Shown: positions 26,725 to 35,598 of the stretch, in pieces
Layout of the letters: every line of letters starts with the position of its first letter
Position numbering within the stretch: position 1 is the stretch's first letter
Assembly: GCF_013396335.1 (NCBI RefSeq)
Contig: NZ_JABWSY010000017.1
Location: forward strand, 1-64,000
DNA length: 64,000 nt
Reading direction: 5' to 3'
Source of the DNA: Bacillus sp. EB106-08-02-XG196
GTDB lineage: Bacteria; Bacillota; Bacilli; Bacillales; Cytobacillaceae
Translations under genes and position numbers: made by a program
Notes under the pieces: model-generated
The model's database searches: none
Told to the model about the DNA's origin: nothing
The model's input: only the letters and a program-made list of their open reading frames with translations

Positions 26725-26728
26725 GGTA

Positions 26729-27484
26729 TCACTCCTTAAACGCTTTATAATATTCTTCTATTTGACTTGCATCAGATATCGCAAAACGTTTGTCAACCAT
26801 GATCGTCGCGTAAACTTTCGCATCCAAATTTGACCAAGGTGTATTGTTAACACTTGAGGTTCGAATATAATCGGAAATATCCGCTGCGCTGTCAACAAAT
26901 CCTACTGAAACACGGCTTGATTTCACATCCATTTGTTTAACCACCTGTAATAGCTGATAAATCGATTCATTATACCCCGTTACATTTGGGTTCCCTGCAC
27001 TTTTAATAGCTGCCTTTAACTCAATACTTACATCATTATTTACCTTTGCAAGATAATCATCGACTGACATATCCTTCATGGAGCTATCGTATTTTCCGTC
27101 CTCGACATATAACAAAACTCTATATTCAGTACCCTCTGGAAGAAGATTGCTAATTTCAGGTTTTAACCTTTTTGTCAGTTCATCTGACCATTTAGACAAC
27201 ACATAGTTATCGTAATATTCCCCTTCATGGTCTCTATCTTCACCTGCCAAAAAGACATGCTCAGGCTTACCCTTCGGATGAACGATCACTTTATCGGCAC
27301 CGTACATGTTTTTAAAAATGGTGCTTCCTTCCTTAAAGGTTTCCACTTCAAAGGTTTCATTATAGGTCTCTTCTAAATATGTCAGTATCTCGTTCTCTGA
27401 AGATTTCTCACTCATACAGCCTGTCACTCCTATTAATAGAACGAATGGAAGAAGGATGGATCGTACCTTCTTTGTTATTTTCAT
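26729..27484 (-). CDS. lipoprotein, candidate immunity protein to the lipase
   Basis: Signal peptide with lipobox VTGC (LLPFVLLIGVTGC) followed by about 230 residues with no family I can name. The start is the ATG at 27484, preceded by GGAAGGTG; a longer frame to 27520 lacks a binding site. It is encoded five bases before the lipase-like gene. In S. aureus, surface lipoproteins (TilA) neutralise the type VII lipase toxin TslA, so this may be the cognate immunity factor. A structural role in the secretion machine is the alternative. Confidence 0.78.
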   Translation of the reverse strand: MKITKKVRSILLPFVLLIGVTGCMSEKSSENEILTYLEETYNETFEVETFKEGSTIFKNMYGADKVIVHPKGKPEHVFLAGEDRDHEGEYYDNYVLSKWSDELTKRLKPEISNLLPEGTEYRVLLYVEDGKYDSSMKDMSVDDYLAKVNNDVSIELKAAIKSAGNPNVTGYNESIYQLLQVVKQMDVKSSRVSVGFVDSAADISDYIRTSSVNNTPWSNLDAKVYATIMVDKRFAISDASQIEEYYKAFKE

Positions 27485-27550
27485 TGTGCACCTTCCTTTA
27501 GCAGGACTTAAGTAGAGCAATCTCGCGCTGTGCCATTGCTCTTGATAAAC

Positions 27551-27802
27551 TCACATTAACATCAGCTTGGATCCATTTTTCAAACCAATTTCTTCGATGG
27601 TTTTGTTGATATCAAATAGATCCCCTGTTTGCCGATCACATAGAATACTTTGCTCTGTTGCCTTGTAATGGCCTTGTGAAAGGTCGGAGATTGTATGTGT
27701 TAGCAAATAGACAACTTCATATACAGGACTATTCAGCGGGATAAATACGTCATAAGTGTTGTTTGAAGCCGGGTTATAAATCTCGACTAAAATCTTATGC
27801 AT
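27551..27802 (-). CDS. yukD: YukD-like ubiquitin-fold protein
   Basis: 83 residues, beginning MHKILVEIYN and containing YDVFIPLNSPVYEVVYLL and GLKNGSKLMLM, the beta-grasp pattern of YukD/EsaB. Start at ATG 27802 with GGGGG nine bases upstream; it overlaps the end of essC by eight bases, so translation is coupled. YukD/EsaB is a regular cytoplasmic component of Firmicute type VII systems. Confidence 0.88.
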   Translation of the reverse strand: MHKILVEIYNPASNNTYDVFIPLNSPVYEVVYLLTHTISDLSQGHYKATEQSILCDRQTGDLFDINKTIEEIGLKNGSKLMLM

Positions 27803-30800
27803 ATTGGACAGCCCCCTCTTCACTTGCTGCAGTGGTCAGGAGTTTTACTAGCTTTACCTTTCCTTTGTTCACTACATAACCAAAGTCTTCTGCTAATTCA
27901 CCATACATATCATTGGTAATTTTATTGATTTTGAGTGTGTATTGATCGGCAATACCCTTTCCCGCCCAAAGTGCGTCACTCATTGATACTTGTTTTTGGA
28001 ACCAAGGTTCATATGTGTATGAGCTTAGTTTATCGATTGGCTCAGAGAAGATAATCGTCACATTCAGTCCATTTACTCGTTCTAAAAAGACTTTCAGTTT
28101 ATCTTTTCCATCATCGGATAACTGTGCATTCAATTCTGTGAAAGAATGGATGATACAGGTGATATTTTCAAACACCGGTGCCGGCTTGCCTTCCTCCATT
28201 GCATCCTTTGTTGTGTTGTTGCGATATACCAATGTTGTAAATAAATAGACAATCCTCTCTTCTAACGCTTCTGGTCCGGTCACATATTGATACGTTCGGC
28301 CGCTGTCATATACAAAGCTGTCAGCTGCATCAAGGACAATCACCTCTCTGCTGTCTTGGATCCTGATAACTTCCGAGAGTCCCTGCATGAAAGCGGTGGA
28401 TTCATCACCAGTAAGCGAGGTTACGAGATTAACCGGCGACGCAGTAAAATCATAAGTTGCGAGACTTAATGTGCTCTTCTCGATCCCAATCGGAATTCTC
28501 CCTGTTTGGTTATAGCGAATTTCATCCTGTAAGTAATGGATGTCCACCTTATCAGGAAGAATCGGAATCCGTTTCGCTGAATTCTTATTCCATTTCTGAT
28601 GATAATCACGGCAATAGCCGATAACAAAGCTGTACAAGTCTGTAGCATCTTTGGAAATTTGAGCAATTTGGAATTCATAAACACTCTCTGTTTTAAAAAT
28701 CCCTCTGCCCTTGAATTTCGAAGGATAGACACCATCCACATTGCCCAAGACACCTGAATATTCGGTTGTGTCATTCAGCTGCAGGACGAACATTTGCTTG
28801 AAGTTCTGCAGAAGCCGGTATCGAATCGCCCCCGTATTTAACGCCGTTACTAGAAAAAAGATTCCATATTTGATTCCTTCTCGGGTCAAAAATGAAATGG
28901 CTTCTTCATATTGTTCGTACATCTCGGAAAAAGCGGAGTAATTGTGAATCATCAGCACAATCGACGGTACTTTTTCGGGTGACTGCTGATTGAAGGTTTT
29001 AAAGTCTCCTCCATAATTTGCGAATTGTTTCTTTCTCACAGCGATTTCACTATTCATCATTTTAAAGAGATTGTCGATTTTTTCCCCTTCATGTGACAGC
29101 AATACATCGCCAACATGTGGTGATTCACGGTACCAGCTTAACGTTTCTGACCCAAAGTCTAGTAGGTAGAGATTTACTTCTTCAGGCGTGTGTTCCTCCA
29201 TCATGGAGTAGATAAGCGAGGTCAAGAATGTTGTTTTCCCGCTGCCTGCTACACCATATACAACAGTATTTCCCTCTCGGGTGATAGGAAGCCTTAACAA
29301 TGCCTGACGTTGATTTGCTGGGTCATCATACTCGCCAATGACCGGATTAAGTTCAAACACCTGTGAGTCCGATTCACAATACTTCTCTTTTAATTCATCC
29401 AGATAGATGTTTGCCGGGATGGGATCTAACCAAAGCTGTTTTACTTTAATATTTTCTTGGTTTGCAAGATTTGCTAGATAGTTGGTGATCTCATCAATTT
29501 GACTCGCTGGTTTTTTGACAGAATCTTTCCGCTTATCGATTCTTGCTGACTTCATCACGCGTCCTAAATTATCAATGACGGTAATCCCATCGTCTTTTGA
29601 CTTTTCCACCTTATCTGCAGGGTAGTACGGTGCCCCTGCCCAGGCAGATTGACCAAGTTCAAACAATTCGTTATAGCCCACTTGCAAGTAGAAACGACCC
29701 GTCTGTGATAATTCTGCTGCATCCGGACGTTTAATGACTTCCATACTGTCCGCCTTTTCCTGAACCTTAAGACTGATACGGAATTTACTGTTACTCCAAA
29801 TTTGATCATCAACAACCCCAGAAGGCTTTTGTGTCGCTAAGATTAAATGGACACCCAAGCTTCTTCCAATCCTAGCAGCACTGACCAGCTGCTCCATAAA
29901 TTCAGGCTGCTGCGTTTTTAATTCAGCAAACTCATCGGAAATCATAAATAAGTGCTGTAATGGCTCTGCAACTTCACCTTCTCGGTATAACCTTTGGTAC
30001 TTGTAAATATCAATATTGCTTTCATTCAACCTTCTGCTTGTTTCACTAAAAATAGCCTGGCGCCGTTTAAGTTCACTTTGAATACTAATCAGTGAACGTT
30101 TGACAGCTGCCCCATCAAGATTGGTAATCGTCCCCGCTAGATGCGGCAGGTTCAGGAAGGCATTGGCCATCCCCCCGCCCTTATAATCGATTAAAATAAA
30201 GGCCACTTCATCTGGGTGGTAGTTTACCGCTAAAGATAAGATGAAGGTCATAATAAACTCACTCTTACCAGAACCGGTCATTCCTGCAATCAATCCATGT
30301 GGTCCATGGTATTTCTCATGAAGATCAAGCTTGAAGGGCTCTCCATTCTGGTTAACACCAATCTGCGTTTCAATACTCTGGGTCGGATTATTTTCCTTCC
30401 ATCGAGTCGGCGCATTTAAATGCTCCACTTTTCCAACGCCAAACATTTCTAAAAAGGTGATCATATCAGGAAGTGTGTAGGCTTTCACAGAAGATGCCAG
30501 CTGGATATTGGCCAACTCTACGGCAATGGGTTCTGCGTCCTGCTGTAAAAAAATATCGGCAGCAAAGTTTTGATACTTTCCTGAGATGTCGTCTTTATCG
30601 AAGATTTTGCTGATTTTGTCATTAAGCTCAACGACATTGGTGCATTCCTTCGGCAGCATTTCCAAACTGTCGTATAAGGTAATCAAGCTGAAGCCAATCT
30701 CTTTCTTTTCTTTTAAAAGTAAATTCACCATTTCAGCTTTTCCTGCTAACTCTTTGCTCATCGAAAAAACAACATAATGCTGCTTAATATCCGCTTCATT

Positions 30801-32414
30801 ACTGTTAGCCAGGCTAGCTCGATGGGTGATTTCTTTTTCAAAATAAGCAGAAAGCTCCTTTACTTCATTCGCATCGGAGGCGATAAAGCGGACATTCCTG
30901 CCATCATCCCAGACATGCGGCAGCCACTTGACGAACTTCCAACACTCTTGTTCTTCTTTATCGTAAATAAACACGAATTTACATTCATCGTAACTATGTA
31001 AGGCCGCTAATTGAAAAATAATCCCCTTCGCGAACTCAACAACTAAATCCCTTTTTCCAATAATCCCGCTTACGCGCTCATCCGTAAGCGATAGGGTGAC
31101 AGGCACCTGTCTTAAGATTTGAGGAGATTCTACCCACTGATACAATTCATCCTGGAGGTTGTCATCCTCAAGCGTAAATTTCTTCTCAGGATATTTGATT
31201 TCCGCATCTAAGGGCAAATCTCCTAAACCGACCCTTATTTTGAGAAAATCATTTTGTCCTAGTGTCCGTTCCCACAAATTACGTTCACGATTGCGAATCC
31301 TTTTTATAGAAAGGTAAAGGGGAATATGATTTTCATGCAAAATCTCACTCTGATACTTGCATTCATCCGCCACCACTTGTTTCATCTCTTCTATGTACTT
31401 GCTATATTTTTCCTGACGTATTTTCTCCTGCTCAATCCGCCTTTTCTTCTCATGCCTCTTTGTTAAAATCGGCCAAAGAATCATCCCAATCATCATACTG
31501 AATGACATGACAAGCGTAGGCATTGCATACATAATATCTCCATTTGTCCGCATCACATTTTGAACCGCAAATATTCCTGTAAACAGCGACGCCATCCCCA
31601 TCGTAATCGACGGTCCAAGCATCAGCATTAACGGTGTTTCATCGGAATTATTTTGCTGTGGCGGCGGGTCAATTTTGATGGTCTTTCGTTCAATATCTCG
31701 TTTAAACCTCGGTGAACGAAAAAACAATTCATCCTGTTCCTCTTCGATTAAGAAATCATCGAGATCCTCATTCTCTTGGACAATTGGCTGGTCAATAACA
31801 AATGGTTTAAAAACATTTCGATTTAATAACACTAATTGATGAGGATTATTTAATGAGAGTAATCTTCCATTGTAAACAATCCGTAAGCCCATAATCGAAA
31901 TCACATCGCCAATGTCTAGCACTTTTTCCATAATTCTTTCGCCATTGACATATGTACCATTTGAACTGTTATGGTCCCGGATTACAGCTTGACCTTTCCC
32001 ATCGTATACAACCGAACAGTGTAAACTGGATACCAACTTGTCGGTAAAACAAATATCGTTATCCTTTGCCCGCCCAATCTTAATCACATCTGCTGAAACC
32101 ATGTGTCTTGTAAACTCTTTCCGTCCTTCACTTGCTGGCTCCACATATAAAAGCGCCGACGAATCCCCATCACGATAGATCGTATACGTCATAAAAGGCT
32201 CTACCGGTATTTTTCCAACCTTTTCACCAGCAGCGCCCTTTAGGTAGGCATATTTATTTGATTTTACAAACCACTTACCTTCTTCCGCTTCAATCGCCAT
32301 TAATTCAAGGGTATTACCATCTTTATTAACTGTCGTGAGAAGGTATCTTCCGGTTATTTTTTCAGGTAAAACCAAATTAAATGCTTTACCTCTATCAAAC
32401 AGCGTTACTATCAA
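27795..32414 (-). CDS. essC: EssC/YukB-type FtsK/SpoIIIE motor ATPase
   Basis: 1539-residue membrane motor of the type VII system. Order: N-terminal FHA-like fold (1-95), an FHA domain with IKIGRAKDN, SSLHCS and NSSNGTYVNG (105-180), two membrane helices (about 262-318), then three P-loop modules. D1 has MTGSGKSEF (about 711) and Walker B MISDEFAEL; D2 has VAGSGKTTF (about 1056) but no acidic Walker B in SIVLMIHNY; D3 has SLTGDESTAF (about 1333), a degenerate P-loop. A TTG start follows AGGGAGAG by seven bases. The preserved FHA residues would allow phosphothreonine recognition near the co-encoded kinase. First gene of the run that ends at 15398. Confidence 0.95.
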   Translation of the reverse strand: MIVTLFDRGKAFNLVLPEKITGRYLLTTVNKDGNTLELMAIEAEEGKWFVKSNKYAYLKGAAGEKVGKIPVEPFMTYTIYRDGDSSALLYVEPASEGRKEFTRHMVSADVIKIGRAKDNDICFTDKLVSSLHCSVVYDGKGQAVIRDHNSSNGTYVNGERIMEKVLDIGDVISIMGLRIVYNGRLLSLNNPHQLVLLNRNVFKPFVIDQPIVQENEDLDDFLIEEEQDELFFRSPRFKRDIERKTIKIDPPPQQNNSDETPLMLMLGPSITMGMASLFTGIFAVQNVMRTNGDIMYAMPTLVMSFSMMIGMILWPILTKRHEKKRRIEQEKIRQEKYSKYIEEMKQVVADECKYQSEILHENHIPLYLSIKRIRNRERNLWERTLGQNDFLKIRVGLGDLPLDAEIKYPEKKFTLEDDNLQDELYQWVESPQILRQVPVTLSLTDERVSGIIGKRDLVVEFAKGIIFQLAALHSYDECKFVFIYDKEEQECWKFVKWLPHVWDDGRNVRFIASDANEVKELSAYFEKEITHRASLANSNEADIKQHYVVFSMSKELAGKAEMVNLLLKEKKEIGFSLITLYDSLEMLPKECTNVVELNDKISKIFDKDDISGKYQNFAADIFLQQDAEPIAVELANIQLASSVKAYTLPDMITFLEMFGVGKVEHLNAPTRWKENNPTQSIETQIGVNQNGEPFKLDLHEKYHGPHGLIAGMTGSGKSEFIMTFILSLAVNYHPDEVAFILIDYKGGGMANAFLNLPHLAGTITNLDGAAVKRSLISIQSELKRRQAIFSETSRRLNESNIDIYKYQRLYREGEVAEPLQHLFMISDEFAELKTQQPEFMEQLVSAARIGRSLGVHLILATQKPSGVVDDQIWSNSKFRISLKVQEKADSMEVIKRPDAAELSQTGRFYLQVGYNELFELGQSAWAGAPYYPADKVEKSKDDGITVIDNLGRVMKSARIDKRKDSVKKPASQIDEITNYLANLANQENIKVKQLWLDPIPANIYLDELKEKYCESDSQVFELNPVIGEYDDPANQRQALLRLPITREGNTVVYGVAGSGKTTFLTSLIYSMMEEHTPEEVNLYLLDFGSETLSWYRESPHVGDVLLSHEGEKIDNLFKMMNSEIAVRKKQFANYGGDFKTFNQQSPEKVPSIVLMIHNYSAFSEMYEQYEEAISFLTREGIKYGIFFLVTALNTGAIRYRLLQNFKQMFVLQLNDTTEYSGVLGNVDGVYPSKFKGRGIFKTESVYEFQIAQISKDATDLYSFVIGYCRDYHQKWNKNSAKRIPILPDKVDIHYLQDEIRYNQTGRIPIGIEKSTLSLATYDFTASPVNLVTSLTGDESTAFMQGLSEVIRIQDSREVIVLDAADSFVYDSGRTYQYVTGPEALEERIVYLFTTLVYRNNTTKDAMEEGKPAPVFENITCIIHSFTELNAQLSDDGKDKLKVFLERVNGLNVTIIFSEPIDKLSSYTYEPWFQKQVSMSDALWAGKGIADQYTLKINKITNDMYGELAEDFGYVVNKGKVKLVKLLTTAASEEGAVQYA

Positions 32415-32643
32415 AATAATTCTCTCCCTATATCAAGCCAAAGTAGCTCTAGTAGAAACAATTTCCTATATTTGTTATTATAAAGCAATTTTCTACTTGG
32501 TCCGTCATACTTTAGACACAATTTGGCAAAAACCTCCCTCTTCCACACAACGACCGGTATAGAGCCATTCTAGCCTTTTATTCCTAGTACTTTTCGCAAG
32601 GTTACATGTGAATAAGGAACCATATAAGGAATTTTTTCATAAC
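32415..32643. other. intergenic gap upstream of essC
   Basis: A TATAAT on the minus strand (32477-32482) is the likely -10 for the long secretion gene run, but I see no good -35 at normal spacing, so an activator or another sigma factor is possible. Nothing else is recognised. Confidence 0.4.
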
Positions 32644-32682
32644 TAAAAAATCCATATGAGGCTGCTCACATGGATTTTCGTT
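32644..32682 (-). terminator. terminator after the 267-residue gene
   Basis: AAAATCCATGTGAGCAGCCT and CATATGGATTTTTT pair as a hairpin ending in T residues on the minus strand, one base after the stop codon at 32684. Confidence 0.75.
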
Positions 32683-32683
32683 T

Positions 32684-33487
32684 TCAACTATTCACACTTG
32701 AAGCTTCAAGCCCTACACCATCTAATAAATCACACCACTGCTCAAACGTATTTAATGCAACCTTTACTGGTGCAGTCGAATGGTCCGTATATTCGACGAC
32801 CCATATCCCATTTGCAGAGGGAAGAAAGAAGACAATATTTTCAAGAATGGGGTCTCTTTCAATACTGGGATGATAAAACATTGAAATATTATAAAGAGAC
32901 CAAGTCTGCGCTTCTAAATCATCGACAAACAATCGAAAGCTCTGTTCTTCTTCAGGGGAAAAACTACTTATTTTTCTTACTTTCTTTACGTTATGGTGTT
33001 CACTCAGCAAATCGAATGCCTGATCGGATAGATGGAACAGCTGGGCACCTTCAATACCCGCTTCCGAAAAAGAATAATAGTTTCGTATTATGTTTGGAAT
33101 ATCAGTACCTTTGATATAGGCAAATTCGTGGATAATGTCTCGATCAATGATATGAGTCATCCATGTATCCTTTTCAACATGATGAATCATTAGAATGTTC
33201 GATTGCCCTTTATTCGAGCAGCGAATCATCCATTTCGATTCGACATAGCTCTGAATAAATTGCTGAATTTCATCCCTTAATGGAATCTCTCCCTTTAACT
33301 CTCTTTCGTCATCCCAGAGCTGCTTTAGGATTAATTGGTGAGTCGTCACTTCCATAATGGCTTCCCATTCTTTTTGGCTCTTTTCTCCAACCGAAGCCTC
33401 CGCAATACCCTTTGCTACACCAGGATATCCACTTAGAGTGACTAAGAGCGCAAGCTCAGCTGATGTACAAGTCATAATATAATCCAT
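32684..33487 (-). CDS. uncharacterised protein next to essC
   Basis: 267 residues, soluble, no signal peptide or membrane helix. It starts MDYIMTCTSAELALLVTLSGY with alternating helical and beta stretches (VEYTDHSTAPVKVAL, GIWVVEY near the C-terminus). The size and mixed fold resemble EspG-type ESX chaperones, but I cannot show homology. It has its own terminator and lies between the effector module and the motor gene, so a cytoplasmic chaperone or accessory role is plausible. AAAGGA lies 11 bases before the ATG. Confidence 0.7.
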   Translation of the reverse strand: MDYIMTCTSAELALLVTLSGYPGVAKGIAEASVGEKSQKEWEAIMEVTTHQLILKQLWDDERELKGEIPLRDEIQQFIQSYVESKWMIRCSNKGQSNILMIHHVEKDTWMTHIIDRDIIHEFAYIKGTDIPNIIRNYYSFSEAGIEGAQLFHLSDQAFDLLSEHHNVKKVRKISSFSPEEEQSFRLFVDDLEAQTWSLYNISMFYHPSIERDPILENIVFFLPSANGIWVVEYTDHSTAPVKVALNTFEQWCDLLDGVGLEASSVNS

Positions 33488-33518
33488 TTATTTCACATTC
33501 CTTTTTGTACCATAGGTG

Positions 33519-33590
33519 TACCATAGGGACGGTTCTCGCGGTTATTCTTAAAGCAAGTTTTGCCACAAGAACCGTCCCCCTGGTCACTTG
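33519..33590. repeat. GGGACGGTTC palindromic repeat, copy 1
   Basis: Left arm GGGACGGTTCTCGCGG and right arm GCCACAAGAACCGTCCCCC, about 40 bases apart. It ends against the stop codon of the 111-residue membrane protein gene. It is the type of interspersed palindrome seen across Bacillus genomes. Confidence 0.85.
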
Positions 33591-33592
33591 GT

Positions 33593-33928
33593 CTATAAAA
33601 AAATCGCCCGAAGTAGTTTTTTCAGCACATAATAAATAATAATAGAAGCAATAATTTGGACAACTATAGAAATCAACATAAAGAACTTTCTTTTTAAGAA
33701 AGAGTACTTTAAAAATTTCTTATTTAGATAGGGACCTATACCAAAAAAGGCATTAATCACATACGTAAACGTCTTTTGAAATACTGTTTTGGGATTTTCA
33801 TAAACACCTGCCTCGTACACATCAAGCATGATCCTGTTAAGTAAAAATACTAAGATACTGAAAATTACTTGAACACCTAGAAAATAGATTAGTAATTCTT
33901 CGATTCGTTCCAATGTTTCTATAGTCAT
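33593..33928 (-). CDS. small membrane protein, candidate immunity protein
   Basis: 111 residues with two clear hydrophobic helices (LLIYFLGVQVIFSILVFLLN and FMLISIVVQIIASIIIYYVL) separated by a basic loop, and no known domain. AAGGAAAAC precedes the ATG. It sits directly downstream of the candidate effector at 34043 and is flanked by palindromic repeats. A polytopic membrane protein next to a glycine-zipper effector fits the pattern of immunity to a membrane-damaging toxin, as with TspA and its inhibitor in S. aureus. Function not shown. Confidence 0.72.
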   Translation of the reverse strand: MTIETLERIEELLIYFLGVQVIFSILVFLLNRIMLDVYEAGVYENPKTVFQKTFTYVINAFFGIGPYLNKKFLKYSFLKRKFFMLISIVVQIIASIIIYYVLKKLLRAIFL

Positions 33929-33967
33929 GTTTTCCTTATCCTTTTTTTTGAAATTTGCTGGAGAAAA

Positions 33968-34042
33968 CCACCGGGACGGTTCCCGCGGCTTTTTGTAATG
34001 CGATTATTGCCACAAGAACCGTCCCCCTGGTCTCTCTGGTCT
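33968..34042. repeat. GGGACGGTTC palindromic repeat, copy 2
   Basis: GGGACGGTTCCCGCGG and GCCACAAGAACCGTCCCCC in the same orientation as copy 1. It ends against the stop codon of the effector-like gene at 34043. Confidence 0.85.
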
Positions 34043-35209
34043 CTAGTTGAACCAGCTTCCAACGGATTTAAAGGTGTTATTAATCCCCTCACCAATATCT
34101 TTTATTCCTGTTTCAACTGCTCCTCCAAGCTTTTCGCCAACGTCTTTAATCTGGTCTTCAAAAACAATACTTCCGACTCCGCCGACTAAGGCACCAACGG
34201 CACCACCCACTACGATTCCAACTGGGCCGCCCACACTGCCAATCATTGCACCGACCTTAGCCCCTGCTCCGATTGCGACTAAATCGCTTGAAATTCCAGC
34301 AAATGTTCGTCCTAGTCTTTCTCCACGGGTCTTATCCGCATTGTCAGGATCCCAAATTTCCGCAGCGTTTGCAGCAACTGAAATTACCATGCCAGCCACT
34401 GGGACTTTCTTTGCCACTTTGGTCCAACCCTTGGCATCGATTAGGTGCTCAGCAATTTCCTTTGTGCCCGTCGTTATTCGTTTTTGGAATGTACCAGATA
34501 AGGTATCCGCTTTTAACAGATTCAAATTTTTTGGATAACCAGCAGCGTGCTTTAATAGAGCTGAAGGATTATTATAAGAAGCTGCTATCTTTTGAAGTTG
34601 CTTTACGATCGGATTCGCAGGGCTCGATTTTGAAAAATTGTAGATCGCACGTGCGAGTTTAGAATCATATCTTCCTCTTCCTCTACTCTTCCAGGACGGA
34701 TGAGCTCCTACTGTAAATTTATAATCACCCTTAATTTTTTTCCAAAACGTTGGCTTCCCGCCTATGTAATTAATTTTCAGCTTTCGTGAAATCCCAGCAC
34801 TAAGTGCAATTGTGAAAAGTTGGGTGCCAACTAAGGCGGCATCCCCGATACTAAGTTTTCCATTGATATAGTTAAAGACATTCAAGATACTAGCAATAGT
34901 TGATTTCTTAGATTCTGGGGTTATGGCAGATTCCGATTTTTTTGTTAACTCAGTCTCTGTCCGGCAATACTGATCCATGGATTGAGCAATAAAACGGTCC
35001 AAGTCTCTTATCCGCGTCTCTAATTGATGAGATGACGTGATGGCAGCATTGAATCTTGAACGTAAATTCCCCCGATTCATGATCTTATGATCAATCGCAT
35101 ACCTAAGCGCGCTTAGACCATCACTAACTTCTGATACTTTTTGTGACATAGGACCAATACTGGCACCAGTCCGTTTAACATAGTCTGTTTGAATTCTTAT
35201 GGGCGGCAA
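34043..35209 (-). CDS. candidate type VII effector with WXG/LXG-like head and glycine-zipper tail
   Basis: 388 residues. The first 95 are a helical hairpin-like region (MSQKVSEVSDGLSALRYAID, LETRIRDLDRFIAQSMDQY) typical of WXG/LXG targeting domains. A basic middle follows, then a glycine-rich hydrophobic segment at about 317-350 (GAGAKVGAMIGSVGGPVGIV and GGAVGALVGGVGSIVF) able to insert in membranes. TTG start, nine bases after GGAGG. No enzyme motif found. Genes on either side encode a small WXG-like protein and a small membrane protein, matching a partner-toxin-immunity layout. A membrane-active toxin is my inference. Confidence 0.75.
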   Translation of the reverse strand: MPPIRIQTDYVKRTGASIGPMSQKVSEVSDGLSALRYAIDHKIMNRGNLRSRFNAAITSSHQLETRIRDLDRFIAQSMDQYCRTETELTKKSESAITPESKKSTIASILNVFNYINGKLSIGDAALVGTQLFTIALSAGISRKLKINYIGGKPTFWKKIKGDYKFTVGAHPSWKSRGRGRYDSKLARAIYNFSKSSPANPIVKQLQKIAASYNNPSALLKHAAGYPKNLNLLKADTLSGTFQKRITTGTKEIAEHLIDAKGWTKVAKKVPVAGMVISVAANAAEIWDPDNADKTRGERLGRTFAGISSDLVAIGAGAKVGAMIGSVGGPVGIVVGGAVGALVGGVGSIVFEDQIKDVGEKLGGAVETGIKDIGEGINNTFKSVGSWFN

Positions 35210-35238
35210 TGTATAGCACCTCCATTTACTCTACTAAT

Positions 35239-35574
35239 TTAGTTTCCGGCAGTATTTGCCTTTTTTTCAGCCTCTGCTTTTGCCTTCGCTTCTGCCTCCG
35301 CCTTTGCTCTTGCCTCGGCTTCTTCTTGACGCTGAATTTGCTGTGCGCCTGAAAGAACATCTGATCCGATTGAATCCAGCTTAGAAGATAGTGCAGCAAC
35401 TTCCCGATTTATACTGTCAATACTTTGGTTTATATAAATCATTTCTCGGGCGTTCCAGCCATTGTTGAGATTCCCTTTTACCCTATTTAAGTTGTTCTTA
35501 ACCTCAAGTAGTTTAGAGGAATAATCGCTGATTTTATTTGCCTGTGAAGCGGCCAAATTAACGTTAATACTCAC
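35239..35574 (-). CDS. small WXG-like helical partner protein
   Basis: 111 residues from the GTG at 35574, which follows AGGTG by five bases. A longer frame to 35640 would run through the palindromic repeat and is rejected. The first helix (ASQANKISDYSSKLLEVKNN), a turn NNGWNAREM resembling WXG, and a second helix are followed by an Ala/Glu/Lys tail (repeats of AKAEAE). Located 29 bases before the effector-like gene; probably its secretion partner, comparable to the small proteins encoded before LXG toxins. Confidence 0.75.
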   Translation of the reverse strand: MSINVNLAASQANKISDYSSKLLEVKNNLNRVKGNLNNGWNAREMIYINQSIDSINREVAALSSKLDSIGSDVLSGAQQIQRQEEAEARAKAEAEAKAKAEAEKKANTAGN

Positions 35575-35598
35575 ATCATCACCTGCTTTTTTATTGCC

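Noticed and set aside
31088..31110. Repeat-like GTGACAGGCACCTGTC inside essC
   Set aside because: It is within a conserved coding region, in frame, and not flanked by any repeat arms, so chance is enough.
32656..33114. 152-residue plus-strand reading frame
   Set aside because: It is antisense to the well-formed 267-residue gene and the terminator after it, and has no ribosome binding site.
34047..34538. 163-residue plus-strand reading frame rich in Pro and Thr
   Set aside because: It is the antisense reflection of the glycine/alanine-rich tail of the effector-like gene.
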